This document shows positions 11,503 through 23,119 of a DNA stretch of 64,000 nt, in pieces. How positions within the stretch are numbered: the first letter of the stretch is position 1; each line of letters begins with the position of its first letter. This stretch comes from Ophiura sarsii (taxonomy: Eukaryota > Echinodermata > Ophiuroidea > Amphilepidida > Ophiuridae), in contig CM069449.1 of the NCBI GenBank assembly GCA_035610835.1, positions 36,749,098-36,813,097 on the forward strand, in the 5' to 3' direction. The translations under genes were made by a program, and so were the position numbers. A model generated the notes under the pieces. That model had not been told where the DNA came from and did no database searches. It worked only from the letters and a program-made list of their open reading frames with translations.

Positions 11503-13728
11503 CTCTACCTCTAGGGGCTTGAGGGACTACAGGCACTGGAGCTTGGTAGACAGGAGGTTGATAGACAGGAGCAGCATAGGCCCCCTGGCTATGGGGAACG
11601 CCCCTCCGGCGACGTGCTCTATACGTCTGTGATTTAGCCTTGTGCTTCTTGACTACCTTCTCGACAGACTCGTCAGCCAACCTCTGCTTCGAGACAGACT
11701 TCGCAGTTTTGCGAGTTGCGCCTCCAAAAAGCAGGGTTTGATCCTTATCATAAGGGGCAGAACGAAGAGCGTCGGTTAAGGAAGTAATCACCCCATCCTT
11801 GATACCCGCAAGGGCATTCTTACGTCTAATAATCTCGATCCGCTGGTGAGCTCTCACCGAGGACCGAAGGATCCTACCCGACAAATCCATTGCCAGACGA
11901 GCCGCGGCATACGATCTCTGAGGACCCGCCGACGACTCGCCCTGGATCGGGGCTGGAGGTCCATAGCTAAGGAGTTCAAAATGGTCATCTGAAACACGCC
12001 AAGTCTCTTGAGATGAACGAACTCACATTGCTCCTGACGAAGGAAGTCCTCCCAATCCTTATGGAAGACCTCCGAAGACTCCTCCACGACCAGGCCAACT
12101 GCCTTGGCCGCGTAAGAGATGAGTGGCTCCACTCGCTCCTGCTGGAAAATCCCCAAACTCGGATTAGCTTCCCAACCAAATCCGAAACCTGCAAGATTGG
12201 GCGTACTATCGGGTTCCTTAAGCACGTTAGCAGGAAACACCGACAGACTGTCCTCTATCTGCGAATCAGACATCGACTGTTGGTCTGAATCGATATAGTC
12301 ATCATCTTGATCATACTCCCATTGTTCTTCCTCCTCTCCCTCTACATCAACAGTAGAGTGGGAAGAATCAATTGGCTGACCCGACAGAGAGTGTTCAGCG
12401 AAGCAGTTAGCTCCTTGCTGAATAGGAGGAGGGTTAACCCGGTCAAGGCTAGCCATGCGATTAGGAATTCTATGTTCCGGATAAGTAGGGCGATTACCTA
12501 CTTGATCAGACAAAGAGTGTTCGGCAAAGCGGTTAGCTCCTCGCTGAATAGGAGGAGGGTTAATCTGGTCAAGATTAGCCATGCGGTTAGCAACTCTTTG
12601 TTCAGGATAAGTAGGGCGATTACCTACTTGATCAGACGTTCCCCGAAAATCTGGGGTATAACTACCTCTCCTCTGAGAGGCATAGTTTCTGAACAACAAC
12701 CATTCAGCGAACTCGTCTGACCCAGACGGAGTTAATCGAGTTACGTCACCGTGTGGTACATTAAGCCCCTGAGTGCTAACACGGTTAATGTTAACATCGG
12801 AACCCGAGCGTAACCGATTCTGATCACGTGAAGTGTCAGGCTGACTACTTTGCTGATCGTTATGATACAACAAGCCAGAACGATTGACTAGATCGTTTAA
12901 TTGAGGGTGATTCAGATTATTCTGACTCAGATGAGCCAGTTCTTGAATCTGCCTAGTAGAATCATCACCATGACGGTTAGATTCGTAAATAGGACTCTTG
13001 CCTGAGTTCGTAACCGAGATGTAAGTCTCACGATTAGCATTGAAAACAGGACTTTGGGCACTACCCTCTATGTTCGTGTTGTTGAGCTGTGTTAGAACTC
13101 GAACTCCACGGGAGCTGGAAATCTGGCCGTGTCTATTATGAAATGCCAGAGATCCGGTATCGTCCGATACGCTCCCTTCTTTACAACCAATGTGCCCAAC
13201 TAAAACCTGACGCTGCATAGAAAGGTTTTGAGTTTTGGTTGTAGATAGGTCGTCCTCCTCTTTTCTAGAGGGTTCAACCTGAGAAACCTGTGAGTTACCA
13301 CAAGAAGAATTCAGACCCGATTCCTTTTGCTGATGATTGAGATGTTCTGCATCTTTTTCAGCATAGGGAGATCGAACCTGAAGACTATCAGTTTCACTGA
13401 CACGAGTTACCTGGGGCGTGGTGCCCTTAGGAGATTTCTGAGCCTTATCTTCCAAAACGGCTTTAGAATTATCTCCTGCGATGTAAACAATATCATCGCT
13501 GTTGGTATTAGATTTAGAACTAGATCTACGAGAGTTAGAAACAGAACGAGAGGAGGGGCGGGAGTCGGCCATAGTGGCGACCAAGAGGGCATCCAAATTA
13601 TCCCAATGAGAAGAGGAAGCCGATTGACACAATTTGCAAGGTTTTGCTCGGTTGCATCTACGATGCAGGACACAAGAATGATGTTTATCACCTGACAAAA
13701 TGGCAATCCCGCACTTACAGGACCTCAT
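11360..13728 (-). pseudogene. DIRS-type Gag-like protein, frameshifted
   Basis: The likely ATG is at 13728. The N-terminus carries a Cys/His cluster (RSCKCG..GDKHHSC...C..AKPCKLC) of the kind found at the start of DIRS Gag. A long Ser/Asn/Gln-rich low-complexity region follows, containing a direct repeat of a ~40-residue unit (NRPTYPE...NRFAEHSLS) near 12390-12640. An acidic stretch (EGEEEEQWEYDQDDD) precedes the conserved C-terminal domain. Near 11880 the frame shifts, and the rest (from MDLSGRILRSSVRAHQRIE) continues to about 11360 with a basic, Arg-Gly-rich tail that may bind nucleic acid. The final segment continues in a third frame at 11239-11502. Role: nucleocapsid of the retrotransposon. 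Assignment to DIRS rests on the Cys/His pattern and the downstream RT and recombinase. Confidence 0.75.
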
Positions 13729-13800
13729 AATAACTGAACAACACGCGTAATCAATAGGATAAAGTCTAAAATACCAAAACACAACCCGAAAATCGCGCAC

Positions 13801-15127
13801 CCAGAGATTAAATTGTCAAATATAAGCCCTGAAGTAGTATAGTAAGCTAATCGGTTATTTAATAAAATACAGGGAGAGCAGAGTCAAAGATCACCTGACG
13901 AAGCTGTTAGCTAATACTATAAGCACAATATGAGGGTATCCAGTTCTGAAAACAATCAAAACGGGATAAGTGTAAATCAATCAGTATCAATGAAAAAGAA
14001 GGGTCATCGGACCGCTTTACATAGAAACAAATCAATGATCAGAATATATAACGTACCTATAATCACTCTGTAGATGTATAAGGGTTAAAAATAATCATGA
14101 ATACATGTACTGTCATTGAAAAATAAAATCAAGGATACTCGGTATCGACTAGTTGGTCACGGACCACTATAGATCAGATCAATAAACCATTATGGCAACC
14201 ATGTATGATATAGTATAATATAAAGACATGTAATAATAACTCCGCTAAAAGTCGATAATCTAGAACTGCAAACACATTTCTAATAAATTCAAGCAAGTGA
14301 GTTTAAAATGACTTGTAGTAATAGATAGAAGTACCGCTCGTACACAAAAAAACCAGTAAGTGAGATGAGAATCAACAGACGTTAACGGGTATGATGTGTA
14401 TCATGTTTGAATGCATTACACAAAAGAAAAAAACCAACCGGGAAATGGGATGTCTAAGATGCCCAACACACGGAATAGGATAAGTGTATCATATTAGAAT
14501 GCATTACACATGAGAAAACTATCGAAAGATAGCTGAATGAATGGAATAGGCCGACCTCATGGAAACCAAACCATGTGGTCAGAGACCACTACGAGAGTCG
14601 GCCGCCATTTTAAATTTGCGAAAGTAAAATATAATAATTTTTTTTTGAACCTAGAGGTCCTAAAATGGTGAAAAAAGACCGTCCGACGGACGGCCTAGGC
14701 ATTTAAATATGGGACTTACGCAAATTCCAATTAAGGGCGCATAGCAATAGACTATGCGCCATCTATACAGGGCGAAACCTACTTGATATGAACCTTCTGT
14801 CAAAACTCGAAAACCACTGCGATAGGTTAGAATATCCAATGGCTTGGAGAGATTGACAAACACGTCTTATCTCAGTTCGCCCAAAGGTTAAAGAGGGTGC
14901 ATTATGGGTAACGGTGTTGCCTAGTATTGGGCTGATTCCGTGTTGCCAAAGGGGGAATATGTAGCCCAATTGGGCCAAATGTAGAGATATAGGTGTCCGA
15001 AGTGATTTTTCTTAATTAAATAATTATGTAGATTTTTAATAAAGGCATATTTTTGGGCAGCAGTTCATCTTAGGGATAAATGCAAGCGTTTTACAGGCTG
15101 TGGAAGTGAGTATAAATAATACGTAAT
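13801..15127. other. AT-rich non-coding, possible DIRS 5' region
   Basis: No credible coding frame. A short palindrome CCGTCCGACGGACGG lies near 14680. The segment may be the leader and terminal repeat of the adjacent DIRS-like element, but no repeat partner was found in the window. Confidence 0.4.
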
Positions 15128-16163
15128 AAACGACTAATATACTGTATTCGTCCTGTTTTCTTCTTCCGTCATGAGACCTATAGCTCCGTAACCATTGGGC
15201 CTATTTTGACCATATTTGGTCACAAGTACCCTTATGTGCACCACTACTCAGGTTTTTATACATTAGGGGTCAAAGGTCACGCAAAGGTCAAAACGCCTTT
15301 TTCACTTAAAACGCCCTTGCAATTTAGTGAAATGACCTAGGATCGTCAGAATTGGTCAACATATTCCTTTTGACCGTACGCATGTTACTAATGCTGAAAA
15401 CATACTAAGGTCGCTTTGCGATTAAATCGCTCCTATGACTAGTTTTACGTCATAAAAAAACTCCTGATACATCGATCACGAGATCGCTTGACTGGAAACG
15501 ACCAGTCGCCAGCAGTTGACTTCAGTTCAACTCGAAAGATCGGTCGCTCATGACGTAATGAACACCACACTTTTTCAACCAATGGAGGGAAGTTATTTTG
15601 CTTCGAAATTAGCATAACCAATCAGCAGCAATTATCCCGGTTTGATGTCGTCTGCGTGTTCGGGAAATACCTGCGACTACCGGCGATTTAGTAGCTCGAT
15701 GCGACTTTTGGTCGCACCGAGATACTTTTAAGCTAGCGAGTACTACGCGACCTGTTGCGACCAGCGACCGGCTAGTATGATTCGAGCATTAGGGTTTTTT
15801 TAATCAAAAAATATTTGGGGCTCTAGGGGTCAAAATGTAAATTTTCACTCCATTCACTCAAAATGCTACTTGTCCGAGAGGAAATGACCTATGATTGTCA
15901 GAATTGGTCAAAAGATTCCTTGGATCCATGTTCATATAGGGTGTTCAGCGATTAAAAGTGACATGTCAAATGGGGTCACTAGAGGTCATTGACCTAAACA
16001 GGGATATAATGTAAGACATGCTCCGATATTGACCGATCATGGCTCATTTTGTAGGCATTGATGAGACAGGCAAAGAAGTCTATCATTTCTTTGGGGTCAA
16101 AGGTCAAAAAAAAGTGCAACCAAACTAGAAAAGAACAGGACGAATACAGTATATTAGTCGTTT
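15128..16163. mobile_element. ~1-kb TIR DNA transposon, non-autonomous
   Basis: The left end AAACGACTAATATACTGTAT(TCGTCCTG...) and the right end (...CAGGACGAATACAG)TATATTAGTCGTTT are inverted copies of about 33 bp. The interior has imperfect direct repeats with GGTCAAAGGTCA words and two related segments ('aaatgaccta.gat.gtcagaattggtcaa'). No transposase frame is present. A second element is nested inside. Confidence 0.8.
15388..15792. mobile_element. MITE nested inside the ~1-kb element
   Basis: Left end ctaatgctgaaaacatacta and right end tagtatgattcgagcattag form an imperfect ~30-bp terminal inverted repeat, continuing inward as aggtcgct / agcgacc. The copy is about 405 bp and non-coding, and it interrupts the internal repeats of the surrounding element, so it inserted later. 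Confidence 0.65.
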
Positions 16164-17511
16164 CTCGACTAATATAAAGACTTGATCCGATTTTGACCGG
16201 TCATGGCTCATTTTGTAGGCATTGATGAGACAAGAAAAAGTCAATCATTTTTTTGGGTCAAAGGTCAAGAAAAGGTCACTCGGTGTCCTAATGTACATTT
16301 TGACCCCTTAGATAGAAAAATAGATTAAAAAAAGAATAGAAAAAACTATTAAAGCATTGGCGGCCTTTATAAATTATAGAAATTGACATAAAATGATGTT
16401 ACATACATTCACAATCAAGTTTGATTTGTTTTTTTTAAAAACAAAAAAATAGAAAACAACAACGAACACACGGAGATTCGAACCCGTGACTGCCGATTGC
16501 AAACGATATGGCCAACGTATGCACGCCACAGAGATCGACGAGTGTAATTGTGTCAGTTTTATTATTTAACCATTGATTCTTTTATTTATAACGAACGGAT
16601 TTTTATCGTGCCATTTTGGACATTTTAAACCATATTTATATGTTACTCTCGCACAAAATGTGTTTGTAATGTGATTATACTCCTTATTTTGGAAAGAATG
16701 GTAAAAACGTTAACATTTCGAACACAATAAATGGCATCTTGTATACTGTTTATACGGTCGCTCGACTGAACGTTGTGTGACCTGTTGCATTGCATTATTC
16801 ATGTTACGATCTGTTTATGTATGCTTTTGTTATACTTCTCAATCGCTCATCGCCAACTCTGTACAAGAAACTTCATGCGCTGTCCCAACGCTGTCGTTAG
16901 AGAACAATAGAAAAGTCCCTTCGACTCTCCAGAGGGCGTTATCTGCGACCTTTGACTGGGTTCACGGGGTTAATCATATTAATGAGCAAATATGCAAATG
17001 AGCTAAGTGTCCCCTCCTATTATATATACTCCTTGTCCATGATCTCGTCAACTCGCGTCCTTACCAACTATCTATATTTAAATATTCATGAAATGCAAAT
17101 ATTGCAACGCCCATCGTATACGTCGCTGCCAGACGAAGCCATCCATGATTCGATATTCCGATCTTGTTCTACATTAAAATTAATTTCAAATAAAGAATTA
17201 TTGATATTTCATGCCATATAATAGGTGATTATGCCTGTCTTAAACCAAATCCGCGTCAGTTTATTAGAAATTAGCTTTTTACAACCATTAATGTGAATAA
17301 CTTCTGTGCCATAAACTGTGTTTCAAAGAGATTGGGATCATCATGTCTAATGTCCCCTGGTTGGCTTCGATCATGTTATAGCGCCATCTAGACCAGTTGC
17401 GACGAACTATTAAGGTCAAGAGAATCGGGGTTTTGTCTCTGGAGTTTCTTATCCCATAATTATACTATCCCTGCTCTGCTCATCATGTAAACAATTAGTA
17501 CTTCAAACATT
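16164..17511. other. Mostly unassigned, with octamer/TATA-like block
   Basis: Apart from the tRNA-like remnant, there is an octamer word ATGCAAAT at about 16992, TATATATA at about 17023, and an AATAAA at about 17189. These could mark a short transcription unit of about 150 bp, but no coding frame supports it and AT-rich sequence yields such words by chance. Confidence 0.2.
16474..16545 (-). ncRNA. tRNA-like / tRNA-derived SINE remnant
   Basis: On the minus strand a B box GGTTCGAATC is preceded by a TTGCAATC anticodon-loop-like region and by TGGCGTGCATACG as a weak A box at suitable spacing. Stems are imperfect, so this is probably a SINE head or tRNA pseudogene. Confidence 0.4.
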
Positions 17512-17720
17512 AAAGGTATATTATGTGATCTTTCCAGGGAACGCCCTCAACATCGAAAAAAAATTGAAAGAAGATTTTCTTGCAGATTTACATTTCTGAT
17601 CATAAATCGTACATACATTCCAAGTTACAGGGCGATACGATTCTTAATTACTTCAAAATCATGATTTTAGAGTGAAAATAATAAACTAAAACTGTCGGAT
17701 AGTTTATTATTTTCACTCAT
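17512..17720. mobile_element. Fold-back MITE copy (AAAGGTATATTATG family), partial
   Basis: It shares aaaggtatattatgtgatc, the 'ttccagggaacg.cctcaa' stretch, and a long following segment with 40202-40523. Only one arm plus the centre is retained. A further fragment lies near 54580-54690. Confidence 0.7.
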
Positions 17721-18053
17721 ATAACAACAAGGTTGTCATGTATAATATAAAACCTATATCCGAATATGCATTCCGAGGTGTTATTTGAATAAGGTAATTA
17801 ATATATGCTAATACTACTAGTAAAAACTACTTCGAAATTATTGAGTGCCTTACTATGTAACAGGTAAATATTTATTTATTAGGACATACACTTTTAAAAC
17901 AGTGGCACCCGCCCAAAACTAGCGGGTGCGTCCTTAACCCCCCCCCCTAATACCGGCCGTTCGGGTTCAAAGGGTAATTACACCATAGAACTACTATTCT
18001 TTCAGAGATGTAGGGTCAAATTCGTATTTTTTTAAAAGTCATCTGGTGGGAAA
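17721..18053. other. No gene; short hairpin
   Basis: Contains a small stem-loop with arms gcacccgc / gcgggtgc at about 17909-17931, then a C run. Nothing else recognised apart from the acceptor-like site at 18005. Confidence 0.4.
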
Positions 18054-18236
18054 ATGGCATTTACAGACACAGAGTATCTTATGCTAATCCTGCAGGTGGC
18101 GCTTGTAGTCAGCTTTTTTGGCACGTTTTTAATGACGGGCTACATTGTCAAAAGACTACAAGCGCACCACCATGAAATGTCTTTTCTGTTAAGACCACGG
18201 CCCCGACACGTGGTCTTGGAAGAAACAGCAGCATAA
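18054..18236 (+). CDS. Candidate 60-aa single-pass membrane protein
   Basis: An ATG in good context (A at -3, G at +4) opens a 60-codon frame ending TAA. Residues ~8-32 (YLMLILQVALVV onward) form one hydrophobic helix long enough to span a membrane. A basic, His-containing stretch (KRLQAHHH) and a Pro/Arg-rich tail ending in EETAA follow. A possible splice acceptor (attctttcag) ends at 18005, 48 bases upstream. No family is recognised and no neighbouring gene helps. It may be a real small protein or terminal exon, or a chance frame. Codon evidence from one short frame is weak. Confidence 0.3.
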   Translation: MAFTDTEYLMLILQVALVVSFFGTFLMTGYIVKRLQAHHHEMSFLLRPRPRHVVLEETAA

Positions 18237-19229
18237 CATAGCTGTTTTAATGCCCCCCCCCCCACCCACGCTCGTAAAAAGTAGACATTGTTATATCATT
18301 AAAACTTATTCAACCCCTGGACACTCATTGTCTATAACAATAGAAGGCAGTGTCGGACATGAATATACAATGAATAATCATATCAATGAATATTAAAAAA
18401 TACACGTCATTTCTAGAGTCGAAAATTGAAAATACCAGACGATGGTGGACACGAACGGCCGTAACTTCGAAATCTCCGTTGGTTTCAATGTTATAATGGA
18501 TGGATTTTGATTATGACCACAGAAAAATTTATCCCATGTATAAAACTTAAATTATTATCATCCTAAAACCGCTGGGGCTGGATAACAAATTCAAGTGTCA
18601 GTATCGTCAATAATTTTGAAGTTATTATGACATTGAAACTTGCAACATAAAAGGAGCCTGGTCACTTTGCGCTAATATAATCATTAACTTACTGGAAACT
18701 AAAAGATGGACAATACAAGTTTTTATGTTTTGTTGCGTAACACAATCTATTTTTAAAGACCTCGACCAATAGCTTTGGACCCGGGGTTCTCACTATATAG
18801 TGGTACTACGTATTAACGTGTCTACCTTTTGGAGTGCCTTTTCGCGAAATTTGGTATATCGATGGGTGGCAATCAAAAAGGTTTTCATTATGCCCCCTCT
18901 TTGATGGTATAGAATGGCCCGTACTTTGATAGATAGGTTTATTGATTAAAATACACTTAGAACCCAATTTTGGTTAATTATTACACTTTGAGAACCCAAT
19001 TTTCTACTTACCTTCTGTTTATTGTTTGTATACTACAAGGGTATATACAAGGGTAGGCCTATACTGATCGGTAGACATTTCACTTTGGTATACCGATCGG
19101 GTGTTAATTTTGCATATGATGCACGGTATAGAAGGTCTGGGAGGCACATGCGCTAGTTAGCACTGCCACCACGGTTATGCGCTTATCTACTAAATTAGTG
19201 CCACATGTGATAAATGCGCTATCTACTGA
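18237..19229. other. No gene recognised
   Basis: Unassigned sequence with a C run after 18253 and pieces (aacccaattttggttaat; aacccaattttctac) resembling an interspersed repeat also seen near 36660-36760. Confidence 0.4.
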
Positions 19230-19445
19230 ATGTATTAATTTATATTAATATATATACTAATTAGCTATATATAATTAATTAATATTTTATTAGTATATAT
19301 ATATTAATATATTAATTAATATTTTATATATATTAATTATTTAATTAGTATATATAATATATTAATTAATATACATTCTAATTAGATAATAGTTAATATA
19401 CATACTAATTAGCTATATATAATTTAATATTAAATTAACTAATTA
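19230..19445. repeat. TTAATTAATATATA low-complexity tract
   Basis: About 200 bp made almost wholly of ATTAATTA and TATATA words. Confidence 0.85.
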
Positions 19446-19535
19446 AATATACCCGGTAGCTCACTTTATATACCCGGTCGCTCAATATACCCAGTTGCTC
19501 ACTCAATATACCCGGTCGCTCAGTATAACCGGTGG
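19446..19535. repeat. Short tandem repeat ATACCCGGTCGCTCA
   Basis: About five imperfect units of ~16-18 bp (TATACCCGGTCGCTCAA and variants). Isolated inverted-looking relatives (ccggttgctcaaatgagcgaacgg) occur at 19853-19900. Confidence 0.75.
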
Positions 19536-20715
19536 CGGGGCAGAATAGGCCACAGGTGGTCGTGATTCATATATAAATCAATTCAGCAGTTGGCCCAAAA
19601 TTTTGTCCTATACATCACTGTATTAAACGTGTACTTCATGCTCAAAATTGCTAAAGGGCATATTTCTTGCCCAAGTACCATATACTTCTGTAAAAGAATA
19701 CATTTTTTAAAAGGAAATTTGATGAATTCAATAAAGCTATTTGTTTTAGTGCAGGAGATGGAGGAAAAAAGATTTGATTTATGTCATAAAAATCTATTAA
19801 TTAATATATAAAATGAGTGAACGGTTAAAGAAAAAAAAGTAAACTAATATTACCGGTTGCTCAAATGAGCGAACGGTTAAATAATATTACGGGTTAATCA
19901 ATACAAGGCCCCTATCCTTATATGAGATGACCCTTTCAGTTTCGGCCACATATTAATTATTAAAACTGAATGAAAGAAAATACTTTTGCATTTATTCTGT
20001 GTTTGGTGAAAGTATACTCCAAACAACTACTAAACTATAAAAATCAAAAAGAATTCAAAAAGGTGTTTCAATGTGCATGTTTCGGAAGCTGACGTGATCG
20101 TCCAAGGCATGATGGTTGAGCCGGGTACCGTCACTCTAATAATGTCGAACATCCACCGGCCCACCGCGTTACCAGGAACGCGAAAAAGGGGTCATTTCTG
20201 ACTACGAATTCGCGAATTTTATTTTCACGAAATCATAAAAAAGGGTAGGCCTACCTTTCAAAAGGTGCAAAATCGCGAAATCCAGAAAAAGGGAGGTAAA
20301 AACGCTGGAAAAGTAGCGATCTTAACTCCCGGATCTTAACCTCTGTATTTTTCAATGTTTCCAGGAAACATAACATTGACTTTCAGTGGCCTAAAACACC
20401 AACATACCATAACAAATGTGCTTATTTAAATAGATGATTATGAATGGCAAATAACTTGTATGTAATTTCCATGAACAAGATAACGGTCTTTTCATGATCT
20501 TTCACTTAGAGGGGAAACGGGTTTAGGGAATGTTCTGATTGCTTAGGTTTGATTCATGCTTTTATGACAAAAGTCATTATCTCTTTTTGGAAGATATGGT
20601 AACCCTGAAAAGGGCTGTTTGGGTGTTTTTTTCTTGCTATCTTCGGCTTTTGAAGACATCTTCTTAATGCGCGGCTCTGCCCTCGACTTGCTATCCTCCC
20701 AGGCGGATACATGTT

Positions 20716-21097
20716 TTAATGATGGCGATTGAGTTGCGAAATAAGCCCATTAGGATTGGAATAAGATTTGTTACAATGAGTTACAACAAATCCACTGCCC
20801 TCATCTGCATAGAATCGTAGAATATACCGTCTCCACGATAGCTGTGAAATGTCTTTCTTCGAATATTTACCAACAGTCCCCCTACTTTTGGACTTAAATG
20901 CAGAAGACCCTCGCTTTTCCTCGACTGTATTAAGAAGCTCTTCCCTGGAAGAATTCGCAGTCCTCACCGTACGGCTCCCGCATTCTTTTAATTAATTCCG
21001 CCTCATGGTCGCCAGTAATGGGCCCCCAGAAGACATCTTCATCGCTGTATTCTCGTGTACATTGACAGAGAAACTCTTCCATCGGAAACTGCATGAT
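20716..21097 (-). pseudogene. Possible gene fragment, frame-broken, unknown
   Basis: From an ATG at about 21097, a minus-strand frame encodes an acidic, protein-like stretch (MEEFLCQCTREYSDEDVFWG...) that runs to about 20930. An overlapping second frame (from 20967) continues with ELLNTVEEKRGSSAF, KYSKKDISQLSWRRY and ILRFYADEGS to a stop at 20716. The two halves look like one protein split by a frameshift near 20950. I do not recognise a family. It could be a decayed host exon or a transposon remnant. Composition is more protein-like than most short frames here, which is the main support. Confidence 0.3.
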
Positions 21098-21310
21098 TTT
21101 CAAGATGAAAATAATGATAGTACTAGCGAGCGAGACGTGTGTTCGATGTGAAAACTGGATACGATATGACCATCCATATACAAATCGGCTGTATTTATAG
21201 AGAAAATAAATAGAAGTTTCCAATTGATGATCCGAAAACAAAAACGGGTCAAGTGTGTATCCAAGCATGTTGATGAATAGAAGTTAATTGGTCAAATTAA
21301 AACTTCAAGG

Positions 21311-22501
21311 GTCCTGATGTTTATCCGTGCACGACCATTACACGGGAATGTTAATACAATAATTACCTCATTGACTTAATCTCCTGACAGGCCTAATCTA
21401 AATCTTTATTTTTGATTATTTGAAGTCTGGGATCTGTTTCGAAGTATAAACTGTCCAGTGTTTCTCCTTGATCTTTAACGAAGATCCCGTGCCTTCGCCT
21501 CACATGATTCGTTGCGTTCTTGGGCTTTGTCTAATAGCTACCGCAACACTTAAAAGCAATTATTTTGCCTCCTTGTGTCGCTCCAACAGCACCTGATAGA
21601 ATTCCACGCCATGATCTAGTCTCCAATGGTTTTGCTTCAAAATGTCCAGCGGCTTTTCCACGTGCTTGGTTTGACCCTCTTTCCTGCTTTACTTCGTGTT
21701 TAAATTTGTACAAAAGTACTTCCATCTGCAACTTTGCAATATCGGTGGTGATGGTGTTGGATACCGTATCTATTGTTATGTAATACGCCGCTTTTGCATT
21801 GTGGGAACAAATTTATTTTTACTTTCGGAAAAGAAACCCAGGAACCACGTATCAATTCAAGACGATTGCAGCTAACAGCGAAAGAACAGTATCACGCGGA
21901 ATCCGGAAATCACGATTTACGCTTATTACGGTTTACGGAAATCCGGCCCGCGTGATAGACTGATCAAGGGGACTACTTTTTCTTAGGGGGAAGATTATGA
22001 AGACTAGGACCTAGGCCTTATTCATTTATAAAGCGCATAGAGCGCTGATCGCTGTCGGACAGATTTGAGAATTTATTACTCTAAAATCTGTCCAACACAA
22101 TAAGGTTTCGGACCTAACCTGTTTCATTTCTATAGTATTTAGCGTTTCAGGGGCTAAAAATGGGTTCAAAAACAACTCATCTGAACATAAAAGGTTATTT
22201 ATCAAACTACGAATCAATATTTATTTGTATTCCATATCGTTTTATTGCGTCCGTAATTCAAAGAAAATCCGGGAGTCGGTTCACTTTTAACTTTAAACTT
22301 CAATCGTTCCGATTTGTTTCATGGATTGTTGCACAATACATTGTTACGGCCGGCCCTTAAGTTGTGAAAACTAATGACCAACTCCAAAAATTGAAGATGA
22401 ATTTGACAGGAGATTAGGCCTGTCAGGAGATTATGAGGTCAATGAGGTAATTATTGTATTAACATTCCGCGTAATGGTCGTGCACGGATAAACATCAGGA
22501 C
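21311..22501. mobile_element. 1.2-kb element with ~90-bp TIRs
   Basis: The left arm from gtcctgatgtttatccgtgc through about 21401 is repeated in inverted orientation at about 22405-22501, ending gcacggataaacatcaggac. Arms are nearly identical, indicating recent activity. The interior is non-repetitive and includes a minus-strand protein-like frame plus ttataaagcgc, a word common in LINE/SINE tails. No transposase is recognised. No clean target-site duplication is visible. Confidence 0.85.
21531..21808 (-). CDS. Unknown protein-like frame inside TIR element
   Basis: A minus-strand frame of about 92 codons opens after a stop near 21811 and ends at 21531. It has no upstream ATG (the first internal ATG is at about 21725), so it would be an exon, a captured fragment or chance. 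Visible stretches: CSHNAKAAYYITID, LQMEVLLYKFKHEV, RSWRGILSGAVGATQGG, ending FKCCGSY. The middle is amphipathic and basic, and the end is Gly-rich with two adjacent Cys. No family is recognised. Position between two long TIRs suggests gene-fragment capture, which is inference. Confidence 0.3.
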
Positions 22502-22686
22502 GTACCAGTAGGCAGTACACTTCGTGTGTATGCAGTTGTATTACGCGCAAATATATTTTAATTGCATTGTCCCCTAGAATGTTATATGTATAAAAAGCTG
22601 TAACTTAGAGGAATTCAAAAATGCTACTTTTAAATGTGTGGGGTACACCAAACTTTTTTTTGTATGATTCATTTTGACAATCCATA

Positions 22687-23053
22687 CACTGTAAAAAGAA
22701 ACGTTTATATTTCTGATAACACTTAATAAACACTTAAACACGTTTATTTTTGTGTTTTACATGTAAAGGTATAGGAGGCATTTCTACGATAAACGTTTGC
22801 ATAAACACTACAACACGTTTATAGAGGTATTTGTTGTATAATTATTAACACCCCAACATGTTTATATTGCGGATATAAACATGTTGGGGTGTTAATAAAT
22901 ATTACACAATTACCTCTATAAACGTGTTGTAGTGTTTATGCAAACGTTTATCGTAGAAATGCCTCCTATACCTTTACACGTAAAACACAAAAATAAACGT
23001 GTTTAAGTGTTTATTAAGTGTTATCAGAAATATAAACGTTTCTTTTTACAGTG
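22687..23053. mobile_element. Fold-back MITE, near-perfect 367-bp palindrome
   Basis: It begins CACTGTAAAAAGAAACG and ends CGTTTCTTTTTACAGTG, flanked by TA on both sides (22685-22686 and 23054-23055). The two ~180-bp arms pair almost without mismatch around a centre near 22870 (aacatgtttatattgcggatataaacatgtt). TA flanks suggest a Tc1/mariner-type source. The near-perfect arms indicate recent insertion or gene conversion. Transcripts would form a very long hairpin. Confidence 0.92.
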
Positions 23054-23119
23054 TAGGGCCTCAATTAAGTATATTCGATAAATCATGTCGGACACCACCT
23101 GTAGCCAACTAGCCAACTT

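Larger units (their letters stand above)
10076..13728 (-). mobile_element. DIRS-like tyrosine-recombinase retrotransposon, degenerate
   Basis: Minus-strand order is Gag-like protein, reverse transcriptase, then the C-terminal part of a tyrosine recombinase. This is the DIRS order and differs from LTR or LINE elements. Multiple frameshifts, an in-frame stop and a missing block between RT and recombinase (RNase H, any methyltransferase, and the first catalytic region of the recombinase) show a dead, internally deleted copy. Sequence from 13801 to about 15000 may hold its 5' leader or terminal repeat, but I could not define the split or inverted repeats. The 3' limit is the stop at 10076 plus a few bases before the TC tract. 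Confidence 0.85.

Noticed and set aside
16990..17195. Octamer + TATA + AATAAA as a small gene
   Set aside because: No coding frame or RNA structure between the signals; AT-rich background makes them likely by chance.
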